From NCBI GenBank assembly GCA_023417935.1, contig JAEZDY010000042.1, positions 212,460 through 276,459 of the forward strand: a stretch of DNA of 64,000 nucleotides. The letters run 5' to 3'. The notes under the pieces are model-generated. The model ran no database searches. It was not told the origin of the DNA and worked only from the letters and a program-made list of their open reading frames with translations. Shown here in pieces: positions 45,307 to 55,004 of this stretch. The position numbers were made by a program, and so were the translations under genes. How positions within the stretch are numbered: the stretch's first letter is position 1; the number at the start of each line of letters is the position of its first letter. The stretch comes from Bacteroidota bacterium (lineage in GTDB: Bacteria > Bacteroidota > Bacteroidia > Bacteroidales > Lentimicrobiaceae).

Positions 45307-46137
45307 CTACTCTTTTACTTTCTCAAAAGGCTGATACCTTGATCTTTTCAAGGCTTTATTCTGAAAGTCGTAACTAAAGTATTTCTCCCTTTTAACACCT
45401 TCTGGCATATTCTTTCCCACATAGTCATTTAGTATGTAGTCAAATAACCATTGGGCATAACGAAAACCTAATCTGTCAGCCGCCTGATAAATTTGATCAA
45501 CTTGTAAGCTGTCGATTGTATAATAGTATTCGAGTTTGCCTGACATTGGGAAGTACCTGAAATTACCATCGAAGTCATCATAAATGGTCTGCGAATTAAA
45601 TAATAGTTCGGGTTTTTCGTCTGTTTGATTTAACATGGTCAACTCAACCCAATTATTTAGATTAACAGCGGTAATATAAACAGCAATCATATCAGCAGAA
45701 TCGGGCTCAAAGTATGCTTCATCCCTTACTACTTCAAGGAATTCCTCAAGCTGCACCTGCACTAGGTTTATTATAAGTGAAGGCTCATTTTGAGTATTAA
45801 AGAACTCCTCATCAAGTTCATTTTGGAAAACATCATATCCGAAATACGTTAAACCACGCTCCAATGATTTCATAAACAGTTCTGAGTAAGTTGAATCATC
45901 AACGAATTGCACAAGATCACTGTTATAAAATGTGATGGAATCCTTAGCATCCTGAGGCAGACTTTCAAAGTCCTTTATGTCACTCGGAACCTTATAGCTG
46001 TTTTTATACACCAAATCTGGTGCCAGCAAGAGAACATTACCTGGCTTATTGTTTTTGAGATATTTATTTGCAATTCTGCGCTCTGTTGAACAAGAGGTTA
46101 ATAGCAAAAGTGATATCAGAAATAATAAATACTTCAT
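45307..46137 (-). CDS. Lipoprotein of unknown function
   Basis: 276 residues from ATG 46137 (an upstream ATG at 46161 would add eight polar residues before the signal). The lipoprotein signal is MKYLLFLISLLLLTSCSTE with lipobox LTSC. The mature part is not a family I can name with certainty: LLLAPDLVYKNSYKVPSD, ELFMKSLERGLTYFGYDVF, LIINLVQVQLEEFLEVVRDE, and DRLGFRYAQWLFDYILNDYV. It has the look of outer-membrane-facing Bacteroidetes lipoproteins with a compact alpha/beta domain. It is the last gene of the parC-fprA-lipoprotein run, 83 bp after fprA, and ends 20 bp from a 21 bp tandem repeat. Confidence 0.8.
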   Translation of the reverse strand: MKYLLFLISLLLLTSCSTERRIANKYLKNNKPGNVLLLAPDLVYKNSYKVPSDIKDFESLPQDAKDSITFYNSDLVQFVDDSTYSELFMKSLERGLTYFGYDVFQNELDEEFFNTQNEPSLIINLVQVQLEEFLEVVRDEAYFEPDSADMIAVYITAVNLNNWVELTMLNQTDEKPELLFNSQTIYDDFDGNFRYFPMSGKLEYYYTIDSLQVDQIYQAADRLGFRYAQWLFDYILNDYVGKNMPEGVKREKYFSYDFQNKALKRSRYQPFEKVKE

Positions 46138-46161
46138 GCTTCTATTAATAGGTTGTTTCAA

Positions 46162-46245
46162 TTCCCCAACTACAACATGATCAGTTGTTAATTTTCTTCA
46201 ACTTTAACATGATCTGTTGTTTATTCTCCAACTTCAACTTGAGTG
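46162..46245. repeat. Three decayed copies of a 30-32 bp unit over the 3' end of fprA
   Basis: Plus-strand units begin TTCCCCAACTACAACATGAT (46162), TTCTTCAACTTTAACATGAT (46194) and TTCTCCAACTTCAACTTGAG (46224). The third lies inside fprA and codes its last residues QVEVGE; the second, read in the same frame beyond the stop, would give KVEEN and another stop. The two outer units look like duplications of the gene end. Confidence 0.65.
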
Positions 46246-47447
46246 ATGCTTTCTATCATTGCCTTGCCAAATTGCAATCCATATTCATAACCTTTCTGTA
46301 GTTCATCTTCATGTGGCGTGAATTTGAAGAACAAAGGTTCGCTTGCTATTTTGAGTTTGAGATTTATTAAATTTGATTCAATAAGCTTTGCACCTTCACC
46401 GCTCCAGCCGAAAGACCCAAAACACCCTGCTAGTTTACCTCTGTCGCGTATCGGGTTTATCAGTGCAAATAACTGATATATCTGCAACAGGATATTCTGG
46501 TTGATCGTAGGCGAACCAACAATGATACCAGAGGACTTTGCAAGATGCTCATCAATAACATCAAGAGGCATTGTTTCTATATCACAAACATGCACTTCAA
46601 TATCCCCTGCATTTCTTACTCCTTCAGCAATGCTATTTGCAAGAACCCGTGTATTCTGATACGCCGATACATAAGGAATAAACACTCTTGATTTAACAGG
46701 ATCAGCTACAGCTTCCCTTGCAAGTTTTTCCGACAAATCTACCTTGTCCTTCCAGGTCGACCTTAATATAGGGCCATGACCGGTGCAGATTGTACTGATT
46801 TCCAATGGTCGGATCTTATCAATTGCCTTAAGCATGAATTTGCTAAAAGGCTTGAGTATCACATCAAAGTAATACCTAAAAGCATCACCATAAGGTCCGG
46901 TGAGGTCGTCGAACATTGCTTCATGGCAATAATGTGCCCCAAATGAATCGCAGGTAAAAAGAACCTTATCCTCAATAAGGTATGTGTATATAGAATCAGG
47001 CCAATGGAGGTTTGGGGCACTAATAAACTTTAACGTTTTATTGCCAAGTGAAAGTGTGTCGCCATCTTTTACCTGTAACGATTTGAATTCATGGCCTAGC
47101 ATATCCCTCATATATCTCAGGGCATTGCCACTACCGACAACTGTAGCTTCAGGTGCCAGTTTCAGTAAATTCTCTACGTTGCCCGAGTGGTCAGGTTCAG
47201 TATGGTCGAGTATGATATACTGTATTTCAGCAGGATTAACCAGTGAGCTTAACTTATTAAGATACGTATCCCAAAACCTGTATTTTACAGTTTCAATTAC
47301 AGCAGGCTTTTCAGCATTTATAAAGTATGAATTGTATGTAGTGCCATATTTGGTTTCCATTACCACATCAAAGGTTACTATATCATAATCAAGTACCCCT
47401 ATCCATTTCACATCATTCGTAATGTCAAGAACTTTATTGTCAGTCAT
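46221..47447 (-). CDS. fprA: Flavodiiron protein (FprA-type A flavoprotein)
   Basis: 408 residues. N-terminal metallo-beta-lactamase-like diiron domain (about 1-250) with the ligand set HTEPDHSGN (about 79-87), NLHWPDSIYTYL and a final His in CTGHGPIL. The C-terminal flavodoxin domain (about 255-400) binds FMN: VFIPYVSAYQNTRVLA, VGSPTINQNILLQI, and GSFGWSGEGAKLI. These enzymes reduce O2 to water or NO to N2O and are typical of anaerobes and microaerobes. It starts 17 bp after the parC stop, so it is probably co-transcribed with parC, an unusual pairing. Confidence 0.94.
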   Translation of the reverse strand: MTDNKVLDITNDVKWIGVLDYDIVTFDVVMETKYGTTYNSYFINAEKPAVIETVKYRFWDTYLNKLSSLVNPAEIQYIILDHTEPDHSGNVENLLKLAPEATVVGSGNALRYMRDMLGHEFKSLQVKDGDTLSLGNKTLKFISAPNLHWPDSIYTYLIEDKVLFTCDSFGAHYCHEAMFDDLTGPYGDAFRYYFDVILKPFSKFMLKAIDKIRPLEISTICTGHGPILRSTWKDKVDLSEKLAREAVADPVKSRVFIPYVSAYQNTRVLANSIAEGVRNAGDIEVHVCDIETMPLDVIDEHLAKSSGIIVGSPTINQNILLQIYQLFALINPIRDRGKLAGCFGSFGWSGEGAKLIESNLINLKLKIASEPLFFKFTPHEDELQKGYEYGLQFGKAMIESITQVEVGE

Positions 47448-47464
47448 TTTTTAAGCGATTATTA

Positions 47465-50137
47465 TTAGAACTCAATTGTCATTTGTATTGCATCATCGTC
47501 ATCTATTTCTTTCCTCTCGCGTGGAGGCAGATCAACCTCAACATCCGCATGCTCTTCAGCATTTGCTATGAAAGTAACTGGTTCACGTTCAGTAATCTCG
47601 TATGGCTTCGGCTCAAGCATTACAATCCTTTTAACAGCATGTGTTGTAAGCCTTTTACCTTTGGCTTTATAGCCTTTTAACTCGATGAAAGCTGAAGCAT
47701 CAATTTCTTCATCTTCAATCACCCTATTGTTTGCCTTTTCATCAAACATGATCTTTAACACAGGCAACCAGTCAGATGAAACCTGTATTAGTTTTGAGCC
47801 TGCATCATCATTAAGGAAATCAGTTTTTTTGTCAGTAAGTTCAGGCAGGAAGCGCTTGAGGTAATAATGCTGCTTCTCGCCATTAAAGTATATGGCTGTA
47901 ACCGGCTTTTGGGGATTAAACTTCTCTATGATCAACAAGTCCTCATCAAAGTGATTACTCAGATCATAATTGTATAGCCTGTAATCACCTGATTGCATTA
48001 TGGCCAGTATTTTTTCATCACCAGAAAATGCCCCTAATCTGCGTCCGCGACTTTCAGTGTTAAGTCTTTTAATAGAATCATCAAACCAAATGTCTCTTGC
48101 ACCAAGGGTTGATAGTCCGGCTTCCGACAGGGCGATCTTCTTAACCGGATGTTTAGTGATGGTGTTACCTTGTGAGTTCCGGCCTTTAATTGCCAACTCA
48201 GTAAAGTTGAAGTCAAAAGTAGTCTTCTTAATCCGTGGAAGAGGTTTTAAGTGCACCTTCACAATCTCAGCTTCACCATTCGGATTTGCTGTAAAGTACA
48301 ATACTTTTGAGCCTGCTTTTCCCTTTGTAAGGTTGTATTCCTTATCTCTGTTCACGCCAATAACCGCAAAGCGCTTAGCATAAGCACTGCCTGCCTTGCC
48401 ATCCTGGTATATTAAATTGTAGATGGTTCTTTCATCATTTTTACGGAATACATCTATGTGAACTATATTCTCACCCACAAATGATTTCTCAGAAACCTTT
48501 GTTACTATAAAAGTGCCATCTTCCCTGAAGACAATAATGTCATCAATATCAGAACAGTCGCAAACAAACTCGTCCTTTTTCAACGAAGTGCCTGCAAACC
48601 CTTCACGCCTGTTAACATAAAGCTTTTGATTTGCAGCTGCTACCATAACAGCTTCAATAGTATCAAAACTCCTGAGCTCTGTTTTACGCTCTTTCCCTTT
48701 ACCGTATTTTCTCTTGATATTTCTGAAATACTCAATAGTGAATTCAGTAAGATTATCAAGATAATGTTCAACCTGTGCCTTTTCATCCGATAAGTTGCGC
48801 ATGTGCTCTTCAGCCTTGAAGGAATTATATACCGAGATGCGCTTTATCTTGATTTCAGTCAGTTTCAGAATATCTTCAGTGGTAATTGTTCGGTAGAACT
48901 GAGGTTTGTAGGGCTCCAGACTCTTGTCAATTGTAATGAGTGCTTCTTCCCAACTTGGACTATCTTCAATTTGGTGATATATCCTTTTTTCAATGAATAT
49001 CTGCTCAAGCGAACTATAAAGAAGGCTCTCCATGAGTTCCATCCTTCTTATCTTAAGTTCCATTCTCAGCAATTCAACAGTTGCATTTGTTGAAGTCCTC
49101 AGTATGTCTTTAACGCCTGTGAAACGTGGTTTACCATCCTGGATAACACAGTTGTTGGGGGATAATGATATCTCACAATCCGTGAAAGCGTATAATGCGT
49201 CAATGGTAGTATCAGGTGACACTCCCGGGGCCAAATGGACCAGTATTTCAACTGTACGGGCAGTGTTGTCATCAATCTTCCTGATCTTTATCTTGCCTTT
49301 CTCATTGGCATTTACAATAGTATCAATAAGGCTGCCTGTAGTAGAACCGAAAGGAATTTCAGTTATTACCAGCGTCTTTTTATCCAGTTGATTGATCCTT
49401 GCCCTTAATCTTACTTTCCCACCCCTTAATCCTTCATTGTACTTTGAGCAATCTGCCAAACCGCCTGTTGGGAAATCAGGATACAATTCAAAATCTTTAT
49501 CCTGTAATATTTTGATAGAAGCATCAATGAGTTCAATGAAGTTGTGGGGAAGAATTTTAGATGCCAAACCAACCGCAATACCTTCTACACCCTGTGCAAG
49601 TAACAATGGAAATTTAACAGGCAGAGTAACCGGTTCCTTATTTCTTCCATCGTATGATAGCTTCCATTTGGTTGTTTTTGGATTAAAGACAACTTCCTTT
49701 GCAAACTTGCTTAAACGTGCCTCAATATATCTTGGGGCGGCGGCACTATCGCCGGTTAGAATATTTCCCCAGTTTCCTTGTGCATCAATAAGCAGGTCTT
49801 TCTGACCAAGCTGCACAAGCGCATCGCCAATTGAAGCATCTCCGTGAGGATGGTACTTCATGGTATGCCCAATAATATTTGCCACCTTGTTATACCTGCC
49901 GTCGTCAAGTTCCTCCATAGCATGGAGTATGCGACGTTGCACAGGCTTCAATCCATCAATTATTTCAGGAACAGCCCTCTCTAAGATTACATACGATGCG
50001 TAGTCGAGAAACCAGTTCTGGTACATACCTGATAGCTGAATGGTTTTATGCAGCTCACTGGTATCGGTTGCCTGTACTTCAGGTACTTCTTCGGGTAGAT
50101 TAGTATCCGGATTGTTTAATTCTTGATCGTCTGACAT
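47465..50137 (-). CDS. parC: DNA topoisomerase IV subunit A
   Basis: 890 residues. The catalytic tyrosine is Tyr137 in SAAAPRYIEARLSKFA, preceded by GLKPVQRRILHAMEE and YHPHGDASIGDAL. The winged-helix, tower and coiled-coil regions follow, with a C-terminal propeller-like part from about residue 500 and an acidic tail. I see no GyrA box (QRRGGKG type), which supports ParC rather than GyrA. Length fits Bacteroidetes ParC. It lies 57 bp behind the BatA-type gene. parE is not in the window. Confidence 0.9.
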   Translation of the reverse strand: MSDDQELNNPDTNLPEEVPEVQATDTSELHKTIQLSGMYQNWFLDYASYVILERAVPEIIDGLKPVQRRILHAMEELDDGRYNKVANIIGHTMKYHPHGDASIGDALVQLGQKDLLIDAQGNWGNILTGDSAAAPRYIEARLSKFAKEVVFNPKTTKWKLSYDGRNKEPVTLPVKFPLLLAQGVEGIAVGLASKILPHNFIELIDASIKILQDKDFELYPDFPTGGLADCSKYNEGLRGGKVRLRARINQLDKKTLVITEIPFGSTTGSLIDTIVNANEKGKIKIRKIDDNTARTVEILVHLAPGVSPDTTIDALYAFTDCEISLSPNNCVIQDGKPRFTGVKDILRTSTNATVELLRMELKIRRMELMESLLYSSLEQIFIEKRIYHQIEDSPSWEEALITIDKSLEPYKPQFYRTITTEDILKLTEIKIKRISVYNSFKAEEHMRNLSDEKAQVEHYLDNLTEFTIEYFRNIKRKYGKGKERKTELRSFDTIEAVMVAAANQKLYVNRREGFAGTSLKKDEFVCDCSDIDDIIVFREDGTFIVTKVSEKSFVGENIVHIDVFRKNDERTIYNLIYQDGKAGSAYAKRFAVIGVNRDKEYNLTKGKAGSKVLYFTANPNGEAEIVKVHLKPLPRIKKTTFDFNFTELAIKGRNSQGNTITKHPVKKIALSEAGLSTLGARDIWFDDSIKRLNTESRGRRLGAFSGDEKILAIMQSGDYRLYNYDLSNHFDEDLLIIEKFNPQKPVTAIYFNGEKQHYYLKRFLPELTDKKTDFLNDDAGSKLIQVSSDWLPVLKIMFDEKANNRVIEDEEIDASAFIELKGYKAKGKRLTTHAVKRIVMLEPKPYEITEREPVTFIANAEEHADVEVDLPPRERKEIDDDDAIQMTIEF

Positions 50138-50194
50138 TTTTCCTTCCTCTGATGCAATTTACAACGCTTTGATGTCTTGTTACTTTAACCGGTT

Positions 50195-52249
50195 TTACAC
50201 AGTTACACTTTTTCTCCTGTAAAAGGCCAGAAGCAAAGTTTCTATTAACAGTGAAACCAATGCCGCAACGATAAACCATTTCCAGAATTTACCACCATTT
50301 TGCTTTTTAAGCAATTCGTTTAATGGCTGTGGGCTTGTTTCTATTATGTTGTATCCGGTTTGTGATTGTATTTTTTCGAGTTCTTCCATAGTAGCAATGC
50401 GCAGGTTCGATTCATTCCGGTTATAATTAAATGCCAGCAAATCTACTTCTTTGTTTTCGGATTTTACACTATAAATACCTGCTTCTTTTATCTGCCCGTT
50501 AATGAAGATGAAATTCTGTGCATTTACCTGTCTGAATTCAGGTATAAACTCTGCTTGTCCTTTTTCTCCGGCAATTTTTAGAACATTATCACTCTTGTTG
50601 TGTGTGCCTGCAATTGCTATAGGATTTTTGTCGTCAGTATAATACATTAACGGGCTGATCTTCTCGCTTCTAAAGGCAATATTGAGCATTGTGGGTACAA
50701 ATAATGCATGTCTGATGAAATTACCTGCCCCATCGTTTAAAGCTGTCGTAAACACATATGTGGTTCCCATTCCTGAAGGGGTTGCAGTTAAAAAAGGTTG
50801 ACCATTCTCCAGTTCAAGCAGTGTTTCGCTCTTGCTTGCCGATGATTGCTGTGTGTTGTAATGCATGTTAATAACCGGCATGTTTATATTCTCAGCCTTA
50901 AGTGAGCCCTGCTCAAATACTTCCCGATAAATAGGATGGTTTACATTTATTTTTGCAAGCTTCACTGGCTTTTCATCCAATTCAGTAAAATTGTCAGTCC
51001 CCAGGCTGGTAAGCATCGTATTGTGTATTTCTACAGATGATTCAGGAGCAGGAATGTAAATTACACTTCCGCCGCTTTCAGTAAATTTTTTAATCTCTTG
51101 TATCAGGCCGGTACTCAAAGAAGTAAGTCCGTTTAATAAAATTAGCCTGAAGGATGAAAGCGATGAAAAATCAATCTGTCGGGCTGTAGTATTGGTTAGT
51201 TGCACTATTGAATCAACACTGAAAACCGAATTGATATACTGATCATGCGCTTCATCGTTTATGCTCAAAACAGGCAAAGCAGGCGATATCTTAAATGTAA
51301 AATAATAAATGTCGTCATAAGTAACCGGAAAATCATTGATCTCAGCATATCCTGATAGACTACCGGTTTTGTTGTTGCTAAATGTGAAACTGATATCTTT
51401 CGATTTTCCAGCTTCAATATCAATACTTGCTACTGATCGCTGAATGTCCTCAATCATCAATCTTACAGGTATCTTCTCAAGCATAATGTCTGATACATTG
51501 GTAATCCTCACATTCAGGGTTACCGGCTCATTTATCTGCAATACCGGATTACTGAACCAGCAGGAATCAATAAAGAGGTTGTTGCCCGAAGCCGGCTTCA
51601 ATGGAATCAGGTAACCGGTGTTAATGCCACTGTCGGGCAGTGCTTTCATAATAGTACTGCTCTGAAAATCACTAATATAATGTACAATGGAATTTTCCTT
51701 TTTATTGGCGGATAAGAGGTCATGTTGGCGGGCAGAAATCTCTTTTAGGGACCTTACTGAAGAAGATGCCTGCACATCATTAAGCATAGTCATAAACTCA
51801 TCATGACTTACCAGGCGCTGATGCTGACCTTCAAAATCGTTGGTAAGCAACTGGAATTGATCGTCCTGTTGGTATGCAGCCAGTGCTTCGGTGACTTTAT
51901 CTTTTGCTTCATCGAGCAACGTACCTCTTGTCCCCTGGGCTTCCATGCTGAAGGAATTGTCAACATAAATGCTCACTATATTCGACTTTCGCACAGCACC
52001 GGTATCTTCTTTTGCAAAAAAAGGTTGGGCAAAAGCGAGCACTATAAACAAAAATGCCAGTATCCTGAATAAGAGTACCAGCCGGTGAAGCAGGTTCGAC
52101 TGTTTTCGGGTTTGTTGTTTCAACTCCTTCAGGAATTGTACATTACTAAAGTATAGTTTCCTGTATCTCCTGAAATTAAACAAGTGAACAGCAATGGGAA
52201 TCATTACCGCCACCAGTCCTAACAACATCAAAGGATTTAGAAACTGCAT
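50195..52249 (-). CDS. BatA/VWA-type membrane protein
   Basis: 684 residues. The N-terminal BatA domain holds two membrane helices (MQFLNPLMLLGLVAVMIPIA and RLVLLFRILAFLFIVLAFAQ) around HLFNFRRYRKLYFSN. A von Willebrand A-like domain begins at IVSIYVDNSFSMEAQG, with a MIDAS-like D-x-S-x-S. A long extracytoplasmic middle with Ig-like sections follows, and one helix near the end (FIVAALVSLLIETLLLAFY) returns to the membrane with RRKSVTV inside. The name comes from Bacteroides aerotolerance operons, but stand-alone members are widespread and their role is unknown. No other bat gene is adjacent. Its -7 box TAAATTTG is 20 bp upstream. Confidence 0.85.
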   Translation of the reverse strand: MQFLNPLMLLGLVAVMIPIAVHLFNFRRYRKLYFSNVQFLKELKQQTRKQSNLLHRLVLLFRILAFLFIVLAFAQPFFAKEDTGAVRKSNIVSIYVDNSFSMEAQGTRGTLLDEAKDKVTEALAAYQQDDQFQLLTNDFEGQHQRLVSHDEFMTMLNDVQASSSVRSLKEISARQHDLLSANKKENSIVHYISDFQSSTIMKALPDSGINTGYLIPLKPASGNNLFIDSCWFSNPVLQINEPVTLNVRITNVSDIMLEKIPVRLMIEDIQRSVASIDIEAGKSKDISFTFSNNKTGSLSGYAEINDFPVTYDDIYYFTFKISPALPVLSINDEAHDQYINSVFSVDSIVQLTNTTARQIDFSSLSSFRLILLNGLTSLSTGLIQEIKKFTESGGSVIYIPAPESSVEIHNTMLTSLGTDNFTELDEKPVKLAKINVNHPIYREVFEQGSLKAENINMPVINMHYNTQQSSASKSETLLELENGQPFLTATPSGMGTTYVFTTALNDGAGNFIRHALFVPTMLNIAFRSEKISPLMYYTDDKNPIAIAGTHNKSDNVLKIAGEKGQAEFIPEFRQVNAQNFIFINGQIKEAGIYSVKSENKEVDLLAFNYNRNESNLRIATMEELEKIQSQTGYNIIETSPQPLNELLKKQNGGKFWKWFIVAALVSLLIETLLLAFYRRKSVTV

Positions 52250-52269
52250 GTTTATCTTATTTGGAAGGG

Positions 52270-52277
52270 CAAATTTA
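52270..52277 (-). promoter_or_regulatory. -7 box of the BatA-type gene
   Basis: TAAATTTG on the minus strand (52277-52270), 20 bp before the ATG. A TTG at the usual -33 distance falls in the loop of the gdhA terminator (around 52298-52296). Confidence 0.45.
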
Positions 52278-52283
52278 GTGAAA

Positions 52284-52313
52284 AAAAGCCCCGGTCAATA
52301 ATCCGGGGCTTTT
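52284..52313 (-). terminator. Rho-independent terminator of gdhA
   Basis: AAAAGCCCCGG (52284-52294) and CCGGGGCTTTT (52303-52313) form a perfect 11 bp stem with an 8 nt loop; the minus strand continues with T. It lies 100 bp after the gdhA stop and directly before the next gene's promoter. Confidence 0.9.
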
Positions 52314-52412
52314 AGGGTTATCCAACTTAACATTGGCTCTTAATAATTTGAGTAAACTTTAGTTGTGTAAGTTGTTACTAGAGTTGGATATAATTATTAG
52401 GTTATTGTATTC

Positions 52413-53750
52413 TTAAACAACTCCGCAATCAAGCATAGCGCTGGCAACTTTGAGGAAACCTGCTACGTTTGCACCTTTTACATAATTGATATAACCATCG
52501 GGCTGTGTTCCGTATTGTACACATTGTGAGTGGATATCCTTCATGATCTGGTGTAAGCGTTGGTCAACTTCTTCAGCAGTCCAGCTTAGCTTCATTGTAT
52601 TCTGTGTCATTTCAAGACCTGAGGTTGCAACACCACCGGCATTAACAGCCTTGCCCGGACCGAACATAACTTTAGCATTCTGGAAAATAGTTACAGCTTC
52701 AGGAGTTGAAGGCATGTTAGCACCTTCAGCCACGTATGATACACCATTGTTCACAAGGTTTTCAGCATCCTGTTTGCCAAGCTCATTCTGAGTAGCACAA
52801 GGAATTGCAACATTGCACTTCACTTCCCATGGGCGCTTGCCTGCATGGAACTCTGAACCTGCAAATTTATCAGCATAAGGTGATACGATATCCTGGTTTG
52901 AAGCCCTTAATTCGAGCATAAAGTCAATTTTCTCAGGTGTTAATCCGTTTGGATCATAGATATACCCGTCAGGACCTGAAATAGTCACCACCTTAGCACC
53001 TAATTCAGTAGCTTTTTTGGCAGCTCCCCAGGCAACATTGCCGAAACCTGAGATTGCAACAGTCTTACCTTCAAGGGTTTCGCCTTTAGTCTTGAGCATT
53101 TCTGCTGCAAAATAAACAGCACCAAAACCTGTAGCCTCAGGGCGAAGAATACTACCACCCCAGTTACGGCCTTTACCGGTAAGAACGCCAGTATGCTCAC
53201 GTGCTAATTTCTTGTACATGCCATACATGTAACCAATCTCACGGCCACCAACACCTATGTCACCTGCAGGTACATCAGTTTCAGGACCAATGAGATGCCA
53301 CAATTCAAGCATGAATGATTGGCAGAAACGCATTACTTCGGCATTTGATTTGCCTTTTGGGTCAAAATCACTTCCACCTTTTCCACCGCCCATAGGAAGT
53401 GTAGTAAGGCTATTCTTGAAAATCTGTTCAAAGCCGAGGAATTTTAAGATACTCAAATTCACACTCGGGTGAAAACGCAATCCGCCTTTATAAGGGCCGA
53501 TGGCATTGTTGAATTGCACCCTGTAACCGAGGTTAACATGCACTTTGCCATTATCATCAACCCAGGGAACTTTGAAGGTTAAGATGCGATCAGGCTCTAC
53601 AATTCTTTCAATGATACCTGCAGCTTCAAACTGAGGATTATCATTGTAAATTTCTTCAATTGATTCAAGCACTTCGTGAACCGCTTGTAAGTACTCTACT
53701 TCGCCCGGATGCTTCTTTTCCAGGTCGGCCATGATTTTTTCCAGTTTCAT
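52413..53750 (-). CDS. gdhA: Glutamate dehydrogenase, NADP-type
   Basis: 445 residues, the hexameric short class. It assimilates ammonium into 2-oxoglutarate, or runs the reverse. The catalytic lysine block is PMGGGKGGSDFDPKGKSNAE (about residues 115-134), with GGLRFHPSVNLSILKFLGFEQ before it and PAGDIGVGGREIGYMYG after it. The nucleotide-binding fold is GKTVAISGFGNVAWGAAKKA. The motif order is that of the NADP-dependent bacterial enzyme. It has a full-consensus promoter and its own terminator, so it is a single-gene unit. Confidence 0.96.
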   Translation of the reverse strand: MKLEKIMADLEKKHPGEVEYLQAVHEVLESIEEIYNDNPQFEAAGIIERIVEPDRILTFKVPWVDDNGKVHVNLGYRVQFNNAIGPYKGGLRFHPSVNLSILKFLGFEQIFKNSLTTLPMGGGKGGSDFDPKGKSNAEVMRFCQSFMLELWHLIGPETDVPAGDIGVGGREIGYMYGMYKKLAREHTGVLTGKGRNWGGSILRPEATGFGAVYFAAEMLKTKGETLEGKTVAISGFGNVAWGAAKKATELGAKVVTISGPDGYIYDPNGLTPEKIDFMLELRASNQDIVSPYADKFAGSEFHAGKRPWEVKCNVAIPCATQNELGKQDAENLVNNGVSYVAEGANMPSTPEAVTIFQNAKVMFGPGKAVNAGGVATSGLEMTQNTMKLSWTAEEVDQRLHQIMKDIHSQCVQYGTQPDGYINYVKGANVAGFLKVASAMLDCGVV

Positions 53751-53817
53751 CTCGTGGATGTTTTAGGATTATTAAATAATGTGATAATATTGAAACACTG
53801 TTAACTAAATAACAGTA

Positions 53818-53850
53818 CAAAGTTATCTGATAAAAAATGAGATTTCCAAA
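53818..53850 (-). promoter_or_regulatory. gdhA promoter, full Bacteroidetes consensus
   Basis: Minus strand TTTG (53850-53847), 21 bp, TAACTTTG (53825-53818). The ATG lies 67 bp further, giving a leader of about 60 nt. Confidence 0.75.
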
Positions 53851-53921
53851 TGAAACGGAGAGATTATTTTTTGAGGGTAGAGGTTGGGGGTAAGTGGCTG
53901 GTAATTAGTGTTGTTTATCAG

Positions 53922-54968
53922 TTATGGATTGGAACTATTGTTCTGCCTGTTGAAGTTGAAGCCGGCGTTCATCTTGACTCTTACTGCAACTCCCTTTTGT
54001 TTACCTGGAATCCATCGGGGCATCGTTTTTAATAATCTTTCAATTTCCTGAGCATAACCGGGGCAGTTATCAATTCCTTGCATTATTGATATATTGCTTA
54101 TTCTTCCATCAGGTTCAACGATAAAGTGTACCATGGCTCTTCCCTTACAATTTGTATCAGGAATTCGTAAACTATCGGATATATATTCATAAATCCCACG
54201 GGTCTTGTAAATCAATTTTGGTGCTTCTTCAACAACAGTGAATGCTTCGCCATCCTTAATGTTTTCTTCAGTTACACTGTATGTCAATTGCAGTGGAAGT
54301 GGTTCTAGTACTTCTGCTTTACTCTTATATTTCAAGAGTATTCTTAATAATTCCATTGAAAGGTCCACATGGATATAATTAGACATGTGTATGCATTTTA
54401 CAGTCCCATCAACATCAAGCACTAACTGTATTACCTGATGAAAATTGCTGATCTGACTTTTTGTTCTCGCCGGGAAGTGGAAATTATGATTTATAAAGTT
54501 TATAATTGAATCACTGTGTACTTTGATAATTTGTTCTAATTGTTTTTTGATTTTCTTGTTTCTTATTTTTTCACAATCAAGTGATTCATTGGCAGTGAAG
54601 TCAAGATTATAATCAACAGTGTCAGCTTTACCATTTTTATAATATACCCACTTACCACTAAAGTCACCATTTAAATAATTCCCTTCGGAATACGCATTCC
54701 CTTTGTCATCATAATGCTTTGACAAACCATCTTCTATCCAGGGGTTTACTGATTTATACTCTCCATAATTTACCATTGATCCGTTTGTAGTCATATCAGT
54801 AACGAAGTAATGATCATCATGGATAATTACTTTCCTAACAAAACTTGCATTCTCAATTTCTGTAGTGTTGAAATCACTATCTAAATAAAGCGTGACAGAG
54901 TTCTGTGCTTGCGAACTCAGAACGAATAAAATGATTAACGATTTTAGTAAAAGGATCTTTAACGTCAT
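53922..54968 (-). CDS. Exported TonB C-terminal-domain protein with toxin-antitoxin-like MORN segment
   Basis: 348 residues. Signal peptide MTLKILLLKSLIILFVLSSQAQ. Residues about 60-125 contain MORN-like turns (GLSKHYDDKGNAYSEGNYLNG, shown as GNAYSEGNYLNGDFSGKWVY). The TonB C-terminal fold covers about 250-345: YISDSLRIPDTNCKGRAMVH, FIVEPDGRISNISIMQG and MPRWIPGKQKGVAVRVKMN. A second, weaker copy lies around 155-215 (FPARTKSQISNFHQVIQLVL, VDGTVKCIHM). There is no N-terminal membrane anchor with a proline-rich spacer, so it is probably a periplasmic or surface protein that reuses the fold, not an energy-transducing TonB. The mention of MORN is by eye; the toxin link is not supported and only the fold is claimed. 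Confidence 0.75.
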   Translation of the reverse strand: MTLKILLLKSLIILFVLSSQAQNSVTLYLDSDFNTTEIENASFVRKVIIHDDHYFVTDMTTNGSMVNYGEYKSVNPWIEDGLSKHYDDKGNAYSEGNYLNGDFSGKWVYYKNGKADTVDYNLDFTANESLDCEKIRNKKIKKQLEQIIKVHSDSIINFINHNFHFPARTKSQISNFHQVIQLVLDVDGTVKCIHMSNYIHVDLSMELLRILLKYKSKAEVLEPLPLQLTYSVTEENIKDGEAFTVVEEAPKLIYKTRGIYEYISDSLRIPDTNCKGRAMVHFIVEPDGRISNISIMQGIDNCPGYAQEIERLLKTMPRWIPGKQKGVAVRVKMNAGFNFNRQNNSSNP

Positions 54969-55004
54969 ACAAGAATAATTGTGTTATAACTCGTTGTTTT
55001 TGAC

